In this document: piece after piece, positions 9,791 to 20,531 of the stretch
How positions within the stretch are numbered: the first letter of the stretch is position 1
Layout: each line of letters starts with the position of its first letter
Assembly (NCBI GenBank): GCA_052258065.1
Contig: JBQQPY010000002.1
Coordinates: 434,001-498,000, forward strand
Direction of reading: 5' to 3'
Length of the DNA stretch: 64,000 nucleotides
Origin: JBQQPY01 sp052258065
GTDB taxonomy: Bacteria; Pseudomonadota; Gammaproteobacteria; Enterobacterales; Enterobacteriaceae
Position numbers and translations under genes: made by a program
The notes under the pieces: model-generated
Databases searched by the model: none
Told to the model about the DNA's origin: nothing
Seen by the model: only the letters and a program-made list of their open reading frames with translations

Positions 9791-10790
9791 CTAAATTTGA
9801 GTATCGATTTAATCGATGTGATAACTTGAAAGAGACAATTCCTGATTTTAGACTCACACATATCAGTGCAATGTAATCTTAATTTCTTAACCAGAGTAGA
9901 AATGGTGGGTTTGCAGCACATCTTTTATGCGTTTATTAAATCGCTTAACCATGCTATTCATTTGTGAATGTATCGGTGAGCTAAGATAGCGTTCTATAAT
10001 AATCTCTTTATATAATTTTCACACTCATATCTCCCGGTAGATGAGAATTTTCTCGGGCCAAAAAGACGATCTGTAAATTCTTTGACATTGTTTTTAAGTA
10101 TTTGATAAATAGCGATAGGCCAGAATCGACTAAAATTACGCAAGTAACGTCGCGCATTGGCTACAGTCTTGATTTCGTGGATCTGGATAAAAATCCATCA
10201 CGTCTCTCAATATATACCTATAAAAGATAACGTCGTGAGGTTTTACTGAGAATTTATAGAAGATATTTTAGATCAAGATGCAGATAAGCAAGCTGATAGT
10301 TTTTAAACACTTTATGCTTTTCGGCACTTTACTCTTCATGTTATGTAAAATTACCAACCCATGCTTGCATTGCGTAAACAGCAGGCCGGGCCAGATTAAG
10401 ATATAGTGGTCAATGTTTCGCGTATAACCGCTAATAGATCGTCTGGCGTGGAATAGCCTCTTCGACAGCGAAACAGCTACTTCCCCTGAGCGAATAACGG
10501 TGTCGTGTGCAAACAATTAGGAGTATAGCAGTTTGCCTCAACACTATCTCGTTTTTTCTATTTAGAAATAGTCAGTTCAGAGGTGCCATAACGCTCAGCC
10601 AAAGTAGATGCTATCTCCTTGCTTACTGGAGCCCTGATTTAATAGCGTCTAATCATCATGATACTTTACTCTCAAGTATATCCTTCAGTAAGTATTTTAT
10701 CATTAAAAAGGCCGTGCAGCTGAGGGTCTGTATCCTGATTCAGGATTAAAGATCTAATTCAGGTTTAGAATGCCGGATATAAACTCAATC
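9790..10790 (-). mobile_element. IS481-family remnant, minus strand, near full length
   Basis: The minus strand contains the IS481 C-terminal core and, at the 10.5-10.8 kb end, the N-terminal helix-turn-helix part seen better at 49.9 kb. Many stops. It separates the yggR/yggS block from ruvX, which are nearly adjacent in E. coli. Confidence 0.7.
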
Positions 10791-10851
10791 AGCTAGCAAT
10801 AATTTATAATAGTTTGCTCTGCGTATTTCGTGCATTTCGATTGAGAATACG

Positions 10852-11319
10852 TCACGTTGCCTTGGCGTCCCTACGCATCATTGCGCGGTAAGAGTATTCA
10901 GGAAATTGTTCAAACCAGCTTTCCAAAATGATGACCGCCGCGCACGCGTCGACTTTGCCTTTTCTCAGTGCTCGGTATCGGCCGCGCGCAAAGAGCTCGG
11001 CACGGGCTTCGACTGTACTGAGGCGTTCATCGTGCAGCATTACCTGAACTCCAAAGCGCCCGTGCAGCCGGTTTGCAAACTTGCACGCCAGGGTCGTCAG
11101 CGGCTGTTTGCTACCGTCCATGTTCAGCGGCAGTCCCACCACCACCGTGTCTGGCTGCCACTCGTTGAGCAGTTTTTCGATCTGCTGCCAGTCTGGCTCG
11201 CCGTTTCGGGTCCGTACCGCCGTCAGTGATTGGGCAGTACAGGTTACGCGCTGACCAGTAGCTATGCCGATACTCCGCGTACCGAAATCGAACGCCATTA
11301 TGCTACCAGGCACGCTCAT
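10852..11319 (-). CDS. ruvX: Holliday-junction resolvase-like nuclease / 16S rRNA processing factor
   Basis: YqgF family (RNase H-like fold), needed for pre-16S rRNA 5' end maturation. 155 residues against 138 in E. coli; the extra residues form a C-terminal tail (after ILESWFEQ). The active-site Asp is in MAFDFGTRSIG (residues 8-18). VVGLPLNMDG (near 60), HDERLSTVEA (near 97) and GKVDACAAVIIL (near 124) are intact. Start MSVPGSIMAFDFG; the ATG overlaps the stop of the yqgE relic, preserving gshB-yqgE-ruvX order. Confidence 0.95.
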   Translation of the reverse strand: MSVPGSIMAFDFGTRSIGIATGQRVTCTAQSLTAVRTRNGEPDWQQIEKLLNEWQPDTVVVGLPLNMDGSKQPLTTLACKFANRLHGRFGVQVMLHDERLSTVEARAELFARGRYRALRKGKVDACAAVIILESWFEQFPEYSYRAMMRRDAKAT

Positions 11320-11841
11320 TAGGCATAACCCGCTTGGTTGGCGATATTATAGATATTGATGCTTGGAATTTTGGCTGATTCGCTCCAGCCGGCAGCCATA
11401 GAGGAAGGAAACAGAATTTCTTGTCGGCGGGAGTGGCAAGCTAAACGTTTTCCAGCAGCTCGCGCTCTAGCTGGCCTTCTTCCTAGAAGGCGTAGCCTAG
11501 CTACCAGTACATTATCCGGCTGATTAGCAGTACTGAATATCCCAAGAAAACCTTTAGATCTGATGATCATCGTTTGTGGCAAGATTCTCATGCTGTCTCT
11601 AAAACTCTCGCGCGGCATATGCAGGATAGCGGAGCGCCTGCAAATACCAGTTTGTCCGGCCCATGGGAGTTAGTGGTCGGCAGGCATGATTTAAGCTTAT
11701 GCAGCACATTTTTTGACGGTGAACTGCTTGACTGGCTTTTTGATAAAAAAGCCTACGATACCGCCATTGTAAAGCATCGAACGCTTTAACAGCGTAGCCT
11801 TCAGAGAGAGCTGACAATAAGAGATAATAATGTAAATTCAT
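11319..11841 (-). pseudogene. yqgE: Remnant of yqgE (UPF0301)
   Basis: Fragments in three frames match YqgE in order: MNLHYYLLLSAL (start, compare MNLQHHFLIAMPAL), VGFFIKKPVKQF (compare GIIVNKPLENL), DKLVFAGAPL (DKPVMLGGPL), HMPRESFRDSMRI (HTPPSNFASSIRI) and DNVLVA, ending with NIANQAGYA next to the ruvX start. Stops and shifts throughout. It lies between gshB and ruvX as expected. Confidence 0.85.
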
Positions 11842-11955
11842 GCTTTAAATAAACAAAAGAAATAAGTTTAAAAATAAACAGTGCTAAGTATACAAGCAAA
11901 ATCCTGATAAGTCACTGTCCGCAAGCGAAATTAGATTGCGGCCATGTTATACACA

Positions 11956-12910
11956 TCAGCGTTGTTGCGGTGCTAAGTATTTTTCAATGGCGTCCATCAG
12001 CATGCCGGTAATGGAAATAGGGAAAACTGCTTCGATTTCTTGTATGCATGTGGGACTGGTCACGTTAATTTCGGTCAGGCAGTCGCCAATGATATCCAGA
12101 CCTACAAAAATAAGCCCTTTTTCTTCAGCACCGGCGCCACGGCGCGGGCAATTTTCCAGTCACTTTCGCTGAGCAGACGAGCCTCACTGCCACCACCAGC
12201 AGCCAGGTTACCGCGAGTTTCGCCACTTTTTGGAATACGCGCCAGGCAATAGGGAACCGACTCACCATCCACCACCAGAACCCGCTTATCGCCGTCTTTG
12301 ATAGCGGGCAGATAATTTTGTGCCATGCAGAAATGGCGGCCGTAGCGAGTCAGAGTTTCAACAATGACCGTCAGGTTAGGATCATCTTGCTTAACGCGAA
12401 AAATTGACGTACCGCCCATCCCATCTAGTGGTTTTAGGATAATGTCGCCATGGTGTTGCCAAAAAGCGCGAATATGGTCGTCACGGCGGCTTACCAGCGT
12501 ATCCGGCGTGTGGCGCGCAAACCAGGCAGTGAACAATTTTTCATTACAATCCCTGAGGCTTTGAGGTTTGTTAACGATCAACACCCCTTCGTCTTCCGCG
12601 CGCTCCAGAATGTAGGTAGCGTAAATAAATTCGGTGTCGAAGGGGGGTCTTTACGCATCAGGATCACATCCAGTTCGCTCAAATTAATATCCTGCTCACC
12701 TTTAAATTTGTACCACGCGTAATAATCTTTTTTTACCGAAAGCAAACGGGTGAAAGCCCGCGCTTTTCCGCCCCGCAAATACAGAGAGCTCATTTTCATA
12801 TAGTGAATTTCATAGCCACGGCGCTGCGCTTCTAACAGCATGACGAAGCTGCTATCTTTTTTAATATTGATGGAAGAAATCGGATCCATCACGATGCCAA
12901 GCTTAATCAT
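11956..12910 (-). pseudogene. gshB: Glutathione synthetase, broken by two single-base losses
   Basis: ATP-grasp ligase joining gamma-glutamylcysteine and glycine. The start is MIKLGIVMDPI at 12910, preceded by a good AAAGGAG. The first frame runs to ILMRKDPP and breaks at a C6 tract (minus strand; plus G6 at 12642-12647) where the family needs seven C. The second frame covers LIVNKPQSLRDCNEKLF, KPLDGMGGTSIFRV and YCLARIPKSGETRGNLAAGG, and breaks at an A5 tract (plus T5 at 12118-12122). The third reads FVGLDIIGDCLTEINVTSPTC and stops at 11956. With one base added at each site the product is 318 residues (E. coli 316) with no other damage. It could be a young pseudogene, slippage-rescued, or a sequencing artefact. 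Confidence 0.9.
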
Positions 12911-12929
12911 TTTTTCTCCTTTGCACTCG

Positions 12930-13170
12930 CAATATCTTAATCTTGTTAATATAGCGATTGGCACATTGAGTGCGATTATGTCCATGTCTAGCCGACCACC
13001 ATGTTTAGAATCATAAACGAATTCAAAACAATCCTATAAAGTCTTGGTCTAATCTGGCGAGAAAATTGAGTATAACGAACTTGTACTATTGGTATTCAGA
13101 TTTTTCATGACTAGGATCATTCTGTATTTGTAAGGATATTGTATTTAAATATTCTCGAAACCTTTATGCT
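12930..13170 (-). mobile_element. IS630-family (type A) C-terminal fragment
   Basis: Same sequence as 53.47-53.6 kb, where the reading PKDASWLDITEIKFNLLI identifies the IS630 DDE C-terminus. It abuts the 5' flank of gshB, replacing the genes that lie upstream in E. coli. Confidence 0.6.
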
Positions 13171-13730
13171 GCACTTTAATTAAGAAAAAATACAAAAATC
13201 AGTGAAAATTAAAAATAAATAAAATAAATTAGTTATAATCAATCAAAGATAGTGGCTCATAATTAAATCTGATTAGGCACCTTACCCGACTAAGTTTTAG
13301 CTAAACTAGAAATAAATACTTTTCAAGTCGATGAATATTCTTTCGGATAATATCCGAACGTAATAATATGCAATTATTGTGCAATTCTTGGATAACATAT
13401 GCCTCGTTACGTAGCCGAATTTTAGTATCGATTTAACCGATGTTATAACTTGGGAACACTAATAGTGCTCTGCTTGATAGTGATATTGAAAGTAGCCACA
13501 ATACTATACAGCCCGTTGAAGCTAGATGGACAAAATAAGTAATTAAATTATTACCATCACTTTTCTAAAAAACAGAATCATTACAGGCAGATTAAATCTT
13601 ATAGAGACAACGCTTGCTAAGCTAAAATTACTACTTAAAAATCTGTAGAAATAACTGTTGATGCACTGTAAAACGCGATCTTTCAACCTATTGACTTAAT
13701 TTCCTATAAAGATTATGGTCTTGACTCCGG
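13170..13730. repeat. Repeat family B copy followed by IS630 type-B fragment
   Basis: 13170-13540 parallels 7770-8190 and the reverse of 33.2-33.6 kb (family B). 13560-13730 parallels the IS630 type-B 3' fragment at 8.4 kb. No intact ORF. Confidence 0.5.
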
Positions 13731-13731
13731 T

Positions 13732-13986
13732 TTGTTGATAAGAAAAAATCATAAACTTATTCTTCCGAGTGATACTGTAGAATGTTTATTCTTTAGAGAT
13801 AATTGCAGAAAAAAGCTCGCTCTTATTTATCTGTATAGATATAAGTATCAAGAATTTCAGTTACAACCAATATTGGCGCAAATTACATGTAAATTTTTCA
13901 AACAGAAACTATGCTACTTTCTGGAATGTGACCGTTCTTTATATCTCGATACGAAGCAGTGTAGCATCCCTGTCGCTAAATCATAA
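13732..13986 (+). other. Unrecognised 84-codon ORF, part of a repeat (family E)
   Basis: The frame reads LIRKNHKLILPSDTVECLFF and LIYLYRYKYQEF. About 150 bases are repeated in a more decayed form at 32.13-32.30 kb, where the frame is broken. Being repeated next to IS debris, it is probably a fragment of a mobile element rather than a host gene. No family recognised. Confidence 0.35.
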
Positions 13987-14189
13987 CGTCAATTCAATAT
14001 AGCGTTTTGACATTCTCAAGCACAGTATTCATTTACTTTAAAGTTCTTATTTCTAGCGAAGACTAAGCTTTGCTGACTAAAGTACATAATCAGTTTTAAT
14101 TATGCATCACCAGCCTTAATTGTGTATAAGTCATTTATTTTAACTTTTTACTGATTTTTATATTTATTCCTAATTTAAGTCTGGAATGA

Positions 14190-14560
14190 TAGATACATGG
14201 ACACAATCTTTCGTTAGTCTTGCTGTCAGCACGGGTAAATTTGCCGGTTAGCTTGGGCTCTCCAGTATGCGAAATTCTCCGATGGGCAAGGTCGGATTAT
14301 GAACATTACAGCATTCACGGAACTTCGTCATCATGGCATTAAAAGTAGGCTTGCTCGGCCAAAAAATACGGCGTGATCGATGCGGTGCCGGCAGGAGCCG
14401 GTAGCCCAGTGATACGCTCACTAATAGGCAAAATACGTTTGCAGCATTAGCAGGCGAGCCGGATGCGTCGCGTCAAGCGTCGGCTCTATACGGGGCGCTG
14501 CGCTCGAAGACTGTCTTTAGTAATCAGGCGTTATGGCTTCTAGCGGCCCGGCGATTCTGC
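14190..14560 (-). pseudogene. yiiQ: Probable remnant of yiiQ (DUF1454)
   Basis: The minus strand contains MTKFRECCNVHNPTLPIGEF, similar to the DUF1454 segment QFREKFNEENPTLQLNEF, followed by LTGKFTRADSKTNERL (compare SNLTRAASKINENL) in a shifted frame. It lies immediately downstream of fpr, close to where yiiQ sits in E. coli (tpiA-yiiQ-yiiR-fpr). Stops are frequent. Moderate confidence. Confidence 0.55.
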
Positions 14561-14579
14561 GTAGAGGATAACACTGCAA

Positions 14580-15326
14580 TTACCAGTAATACTCGCTGGT
14601 TATATGGCCTAGTTTTCGCTTGAAGTGTTTACGCATACCGCGTCTGTCCGTCAATATCTTCTGCGTGTCGCGCACCATTTGCGGATTGCCACACAGCATG
14701 ACGTGACTGCTATCGGCATCCAATCGTAGATCTACAGCCGACTCCAGAGAACCGTCTACAATCAGGGCGGGGATGCGGCCTGTGAGAGATCCAGAGGCCT
14801 TCTCACGGCTGATCACTGTTTGGGCGTGCAACTTACCATTATAGTGCCGCTGTAGCTCTAGCATCTTCGGCAGATAGCTAAGATCTCGAGCAAAGCGTGC
14901 CGCATGCACCAGAATAATCTGCCGGAAACGCTCGAGCCCTTCGCCCTGCTCTAGAATCGATAGGTAGGGGCCTAGCGCGGTACCCGTCGCCAGCATCCAC
15001 AGATTTTCACAGGGAGGAATCTCGTCCAGCACAAAGAATCCTGCCGCTTCCTTAGTCATGATTAAGCTATCGCCGGGCGCAAGGGCATGCAGCCGCGAGC
15101 TCAGCTTTCCCTCTGGCACGATAACAAGATAAAATTCTAGGTTGTCATTTCGCGGCGCATTAACGTAGGAATAGGCGCGCTGAATATTTTCGCCGTTGAT
15201 TTCTAGCCCCAGCTTGGTGAACTGTCCGGCAGTAAAGGGGTTGACTGGCGCATGCACGATTAAACTAAAAAGACTCTCTGTCCAGTGCTTTACCTGCACC
15301 ACGTTAGCTGTTATCCATTTAGCCAT
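14580..15326 (-). CDS. fpr: Flavodoxin/ferredoxin-NADP+ reductase
   Basis: FAD enzyme that passes electrons from NADPH to flavodoxin or ferredoxin, supporting iron-sulfur enzymes, including IspG/IspH of the MEP pathway. 248 residues, exactly the E. coli length. The FAD-binding RAYSYVN (50-56), the NADP region GTALGPYLS (near 114), LCGNPQMV near the end and the terminal YYW are intact. Start MAKWITANVV. No partner operon; it is flanked by the yiiQ relic and IS debris. Confidence 0.96.
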   Translation of the reverse strand: MAKWITANVVQVKHWTESLFSLIVHAPVNPFTAGQFTKLGLEINGENIQRAYSYVNAPRNDNLEFYLVIVPEGKLSSRLHALAPGDSLIMTKEAAGFFVLDEIPPCENLWMLATGTALGPYLSILEQGEGLERFRQIILVHAARFARDLSYLPKMLELQRHYNGKLHAQTVISREKASGSLTGRIPALIVDGSLESAVDLRLDADSSHVMLCGNPQMVRDTQKILTDRRGMRKHFKRKLGHITSEYYW

Positions 15327-15800
15327 AGTGTTTAGCTCTCCTTTGTCCTACCAGATGTTTTCCGCTAGACATTTCCTGATCGACATGCGTTTATTCACTC
15401 TATCACATCGGCTAAGATTTGTGCTTTAGCGCGCCGTGACCGGCGAGACGGCTGAAGCGCTAATCCGCAGATTTGCCATTATCAGCTAATTTCGTTAGCG
15501 CATCTAGCTCATGGCGCTCTAAGCGTGAATTACGGCACAAGCATAGAAAATTTACCTAATATTCAGTAAACATTATAGCTAGAATATTTTTAATTTATTC
15601 TAACTTATTAAATAAGCATTCCTCATAGGCTGCAGCTAATTTTTCTTCTGAAGTCTATAGCACATTACTTACAGCAAAGATTTAAAATCGCGAATAATCA
15701 GATTAATTTAGATAAATAGATCTAAACATGCAGCAGAAAGATATCAAATAGGATCCTCTACTGCAGCTTGTTAGAACAAGGAAGCCCGTGAGGCCGGAAG
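15327..15800. other. Intergenic stretch upstream of fpr; no gene seen
   Basis: Contains the fpr 5' flank and, from about 15600, a short IS630 type-B fragment similar to 8.3 and 30.95 kb. The fpr neighbour known in E. coli (glpX) could not be recognised. Confidence 0.4.
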
Positions 15801-16410
15801 TTACAGCGTCAAACCTAGCACCTTAATACGTAAAATTGGCACTTGCAGTGTCTCTGGCCATATCTGAAGAAATCCCTGAAATAGAGTAACAAAAAATATA
15901 TTGTTATTTTCATAATATCGGCGAAACTGAAAGCGTTCGTTAGCGAAGGCAAGCCGGCCTAACAGAAAGTTGTAAATACATTCATTTAATTTAATTGCAA
16001 ATACATCAATTTCACATGTAAATCGACCGAGGGGCAAGGTGTTAGATAAGATTTCACAAATAAGCGCCTGCAAGATCGATCGGGTTAAGCGTTTTTATCG
16101 AAGATAAGCTTAAAACGCTCCTGAACCATAAATCGAGCAAATGGGTCTATAACCGTATTATAGATCGCAATGCCTAAGTGCATTTAATTTTTTTAAGCTA
16201 TAGCGAGCTGCTAGAGAGGTGAAAACATAGAGCCTTGCAACTACTTATTGATAAAACTGCGGAACTAGAATGCGCCAAAGCGATCTCACGTAAAATAGTC
16301 GGCAGAAAAAAACTGCACTGAAACCGTAAACGAAGAACTGAAACCGTAAACGAAGATCAGCTAGGTTATATCTCCAGAAGCGAATGCCGAATTCGTTGTA
16401 GCTATGTTTT
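15800..16410 (+). mobile_element. IS630-family (type A) N-terminal remnant
   Basis: The plus strand reads a degraded LLNHKSSKWVYNRIIDRNA, then the decayed equivalent of CSQxPEQR..LQLL, CAKAISRKIVG and a NRKRRS region, parallel to 8.9-9.3 and 58.0-58.5 kb. A short stretch near 16320-16350 is tandemly duplicated (AACTGAAACCGTAAACGAAG). Stops throughout. Confidence 0.65.
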
Positions 16411-17010
16411 AGTTACTAATTATAATATAAATTCTCGGCGTATAGCCCTATTTATGACAAAATGGCTACTGAGGAATATAGTTGAGAGCAAATATCATGA
16501 TGCGCAGACTTGATAGTTAGGAAATTGCAATATCTAAATCTAAAATCACACCCCATCTTCAGGCAAGAAACGAGCTAGCATCTACTTTGGCTGAGCGTTA
16601 CTGAATCTCTAAACTAAGCGTTTATAAAAGGCAAAAAAGATAGTATTAAGGATCACAGAAACATTCTAACAATAAGTTTTAATCCGTCTCTGAAAAAAGA
16701 AAACCGCGGCTAATATACGACACTTCTTGCATAATCTGAATCGAGCATGTCTCATAGATATTCATTAGGTACTTACGGATAATAGTTGAGGCCAAAAATG
16801 CAATTTTTTATATTTTCCTTATTCACCGGATTTCAATCCTATCGAGATATCATCTCCCAAATTAAAATCACTGCTTAAATTTTTTAGTAAGAACCGTTGA
16901 TTTGCTATGGAATGCAATCACTCAAGCGATTGAGTTAATTTTCTATAAAAATTTCGACGATTTTTATCGCAGAAGAACATAAACAGGAATAGTTGATATC
17001 GGTAATTCCC
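16410..17010 (+). mobile_element. Chimera of IS481 and IS630 type-B remnants
   Basis: 16410-16790 parallels the IS481 N-terminal and central parts at 49.85-50.45 kb, including the segment degraded from KTAANxRxFLxxLxRAC. At about 16800 it switches to the IS630 type-B end, reading PYSPDFNPIEISSPKLKSLL. The junction suggests one element inserted into or recombined with another before decay. Confidence 0.6.
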
Positions 17011-17720
17011 AATTTTACGGAATTACTTACTACCAGGAACTACAGAAACCGCAGCAGCAAAACCTCTTGAATATCTATCCGTCGCTGTGCGTGCAGAGAT
17101 ACCCGCCTCAATTAATTTAATTATTCGCGATTTGAGCCCTCACTGTAAAAAATGTACAATTTATACTTCAGAGAGTACATATATAAATAGATATTCAATA
17201 AACTAGAATAAATGCAAGACGCTCTGAAGAGCGAAGCATATTTCGGCAATGAATTTAATAGCAAGCGATTATTATCATGATTTTGCTATTCTCAAGCAAA
17301 GTATTTACTCGCTTGAAAGTTTTTAGTATAGCCAGAACTTTTCTGGAACATGCACATAATCAATAAAAATATGACACAGCACATGAGGTTTAAGACCTCA
17401 CGCTCCAAGTTCACACAACACTCTAACTATCTATGTTTTTGAAAAACATAATTTATTTATCGTTCTTTGCGTTTTCGATAAGATAAAAAAGAAAAATCAG
17501 ACACGCAATAAAGTATAGAAAACTCTTTTAGCCTATTGATACACCCTAAAACGAATAGTATAGCCCAGAAATTTAATGAATGAAAGAGCTGGATATTATG
17601 CCGCACTAATATGTCCGCCTCTATAATCAGGAATTGCCTCAATCAGCATTGGGTAGCGCAATTCTACTGCAGTCTATAAAATACTAGCAAAAACTAAACC
17701 TAAATAATTAAAAAAAGAAT
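17010..17720. repeat. IS debris and family-F repeat
   Basis: 17010-17170 resembles an inverted IS630 type-B end. 17370-17490 is a copy of the short family-F repeat (also near 26.26, 57.19, 58.97 and 60.9 kb). 17500-17720 resembles the IS481 C-terminal end. No gene recognised. Confidence 0.45.
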
Positions 17721-17959
17721 TTGACAGCAAGAGAGGCACTCGGCGCGAATCAGACAGACTGTAAAGATGATGTTCGACGTGCCGTAGGAAATCCACATTC
17801 GTGTTTTGACAAATCGTCGTTTAAAGGCCTTGCGCCGCATAAGACATACAATGTGGCGTTAAGGGTTCGACTGTGCACTCTGCTTCGCCGCGATAGCGCT
17901 TGCTGCTGCGGCACGCAGCATGATCTACCCTAAGTCACATGATCTAGGTTCGCCCGAGG
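17720..17959. other. Higher-GC flank downstream of parE, unrecognised
   Basis: Base composition resembles decayed host gene sequence rather than IS debris, but no frame gives a recognisable protein. It may be a relic of a gene that followed parE. Confidence 0.3.
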
Positions 17960-19855
17960 CTATACTTCGATTTCGGCTTCGTTTCCCTTTTCTTGGAGCC
18001 AGTTTCTGCGGTCTTCCGCACGCTTTTTCGCTAGCAGCATATCCATCATCGCCAGTGTCTGCTGCATATCGCTTACCCCCACTGTTAACTGCACCAGCCG
18101 GCGAGTATTTGGATCGAGCGTGGTTTCTCGTAACTGCAGCGGGTTCATTTCTCCAAGCCCTTTAAAACGCTGCACGTTGAGTTTACCCTTTTTGCGCTGC
18201 AACTGCTTTAGCACGGCATTCTTTTCTTCTTCATCCAGAGCGTAATAAACCTCTTTATCTAAATCAATGCGGTAGAGCGGTGGCATCGCTACATAAACAT
18301 GCCCCTCTTCTACCAGCTTGCGGAAATGCCGCATAAACAAGGCACATAGCAACGTAGCGATATGTAGGCCATCTGAGTCCGCATCCGCTAGGATACAAAT
18401 TTTACCGTAGCGCAGCTGGCTAAGATCGTTGCTATCGGGCTCAATACCCAGCGCCACTGAAATATCATGTATTTCCTGTGATGCTAGCACCTCGTCGGAG
18501 GACACCTCCCAAGTATTAAGTATCTTTCCCTTCAGCGGCATGATCGCCTGATATTCCCGATCGCGCGCTTGTTTAGCGGACCCGCCGGCTGAATCTCCCT
18601 CCACCAGGAAAAGCTCCGTACGCGCCAGATCTTGGGCGGTACAGTCGGCTAGCTTGCCCGGAAGTGCCGGCCCGCTAGTTAATTTTTTACGCACCACCTT
18701 CTTCGCAGCGCGCAAGCGACGCTGAGCGCGAGCGATAGCCAGTTCCGCCAGTTGCTCCGCCACCTGTATATTCTGGTTTAGCCAAAGAATAAACGCATCT
18801 TTGACTATCCCGGAAACGAAAGAGGCGCCTTGCCGTGACGACAGCCGCTCTTTAGTCTGGCCGGCGAACTGCGGATCCTGCATTTTCACCGACAAGACAT
18901 AGGCGCAACGCTCCCAAATATCGTCAGCCGCCAGCTTGACACCGCGTGGCAAGATATTGCGGTATTCACAAAATTCGCGCATCGCATCTAGCAGGCCTTG
19001 ACGCAGCCCGTTAACGTGGGTCCCACCTTGCGGTGTAGGGATCAGATTAACATAGCTCTCGGTCAGCAGCTCTTTCCCTTCCGTTAGCCACACCAGCGCC
19101 CAATCCACGGTTCCGGTATTACTACTTACCGCCCCTATAAAGGGCACTTGTGGCAGAGTAATATGCCCACTTATCGCTTCTTTAAGGTAATCAGTCAGAC
19201 CTGCCTGGTAACACCACCGCTGCTCAATGTTATTTACCTGATCTTGAAAGACAATTTTAACGCCGGGACAAAGAACTGCCTTCGCCTTCAATAAATGGGT
19301 CAAACGGGATATTGAGAAGCGGGGACTATCGAAAAATCGCTCATCCGGCCAGAAATAGACGCTAGTACCAGTATTTCGCTTAGGACAGGTGCCAACCACG
19401 CTTAGATCTTTGACCTTGTCGCCATGCTCGAACGCGATGCGGTAAATATTTCCGTTTCGGCGCACTGTCACCTCAACCCTAGTGGACAGGGCGTTGACCA
19501 CCGAAACGCCCACCCCGTGCAAACCACCGGAGAATTGATAGTTTTTATTCGAAAACTTGCCGCCAGTGTGTAGTCGGCAGAAGATTAGTTCCACCGCCGA
19601 TACGCCCTCTGCGGCATGGATATCCACAGGCATACCGCGGCCATCGTCGGTGACCTCCAGCGACTGATCGGCATGCAAAATCACATCGATGCGCGCTGCG
19701 TAGCCGGCAAGCGCCTCGTCGACACTGTTATCGATAACCTCCTGTCCAAGATGATTTGGACGCTCGGTGTCAGTATACATTCCCGGACGTCGGCGGACAG
19801 GCTCCAATCCGCTCAGTATTTCTATCGCGTCAGCGTTATAGCTTGATTTAGTCAT
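17960..19855 (-). CDS. parE: DNA topoisomerase IV subunit B
   Basis: ATPase subunit of topoisomerase IV, which decatenates daughter chromosomes with ParC. 631 residues from the ATG at 19855 (MTKSSYNADAIE; E. coli ParE 630). A further in-frame ATG at 19867 would add MIQA; neither has a strong ribosome-binding site, so I follow the family alignment. GHKL motifs NSVDEALAG, DDGRGMPVD and GGLHGVGVS, the TOPRIM motif EGDSAGGSAKQARDREYQ and DADSDG are intact, as is the terminal RNWLQEKG. It follows the yqiA relic as in E. coli. It looks fully functional. Confidence 0.97.
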   Translation of the reverse strand: MTKSSYNADAIEILSGLEPVRRRPGMYTDTERPNHLGQEVIDNSVDEALAGYAARIDVILHADQSLEVTDDGRGMPVDIHAAEGVSAVELIFCRLHTGGKFSNKNYQFSGGLHGVGVSVVNALSTRVEVTVRRNGNIYRIAFEHGDKVKDLSVVGTCPKRNTGTSVYFWPDERFFDSPRFSISRLTHLLKAKAVLCPGVKIVFQDQVNNIEQRWCYQAGLTDYLKEAISGHITLPQVPFIGAVSSNTGTVDWALVWLTEGKELLTESYVNLIPTPQGGTHVNGLRQGLLDAMREFCEYRNILPRGVKLAADDIWERCAYVLSVKMQDPQFAGQTKERLSSRQGASFVSGIVKDAFILWLNQNIQVAEQLAELAIARAQRRLRAAKKVVRKKLTSGPALPGKLADCTAQDLARTELFLVEGDSAGGSAKQARDREYQAIMPLKGKILNTWEVSSDEVLASQEIHDISVALGIEPDSNDLSQLRYGKICILADADSDGLHIATLLCALFMRHFRKLVEEGHVYVAMPPLYRIDLDKEVYYALDEEEKNAVLKQLQRKKGKLNVQRFKGLGEMNPLQLRETTLDPNTRRLVQLTVGVSDMQQTLAMMDMLLAKKRAEDRRNWLQEKGNEAEIEV

Positions 19856-19959
19856 GGCTTGAATCATATTTTGTGATAATTTGTTGAGAGCCTACCGTAA
19901 GCCGCTGTTCGGTAAGCAGATATTCTATGCGACATTCATTACAGTCTTAACTGACAGTA

Positions 19960-20531
19960 AACTCTAAAATGCATTATAATAGAGGAGAAATAGTGACTCA
20001 AACTGACGAAAGCGTGATTGCCTCCTGACTCGACGGCCTAGCGACAGTAGATAATAGTAGGCTGCCGCCTGACGACAATCGAAGACCTCGTCGCCTGCTT
20101 GTGCCAGCAGCCAAATAAGATCCGGCGACTTAAGCATATCAATATGCATCAGCTGTAAATCATAGACATGCCGAATTTCTCAACCATGTTTCTTACTGGT
20201 ATAAGAATTAAGGTTTCCCGCTAAAATAGCGCGCGAGTAGATTAAACGAGTGCACCGCCGGATTGCTTACCACCGCCGGCAGCAAAACGATTACAATACC
20301 CAGATGGAAAAATAACCACCGAGGGAGGAGCGCTACCAGCCTCAGGATTTCTCTGGCTCAATCCATCACCCGCGTTCCCATCATTTCCGCCGCATCGGCG
20401 GGGCACACTGGCAACTGCGGCACCAGCAGCTTGATGTCGGGATAGTGACGAGCCAGCCAGGCGCCGAGAGCGGTGATCTTAGCGGAAGCGGGAGAAATGT
20501 TGAAATCGCGGAGACACAAAAGCATCGTCAT
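19960..20531 (-). pseudogene. yqiA: Remnant of yqiA (esterase)
   Basis: The ATG at 20531 overlaps the cpdA stop, the normal cpdA-yqiA coupling. Pieces in order are MTMLLCLRDFN (compare MSTLLYLHGFN), ARHYPDIKLLVPQLP, LLPAVVSNPAV (PAVVVNPAVRP) and YDLQLMHIDMLKSPDLIWLLAQAGDEVFDCRQA. The nucleophile region (GSSLGG) and catalytic His region are lost among shifts and stops. Confidence 0.88.

Noticed and set aside
12578..12985. Upstream start for gshB at 12985
   Set aside because: The family start MIKLGIVMDP at 12910 has a strong AAAGGAG; the extra 25 codons have no similarity to GshB.
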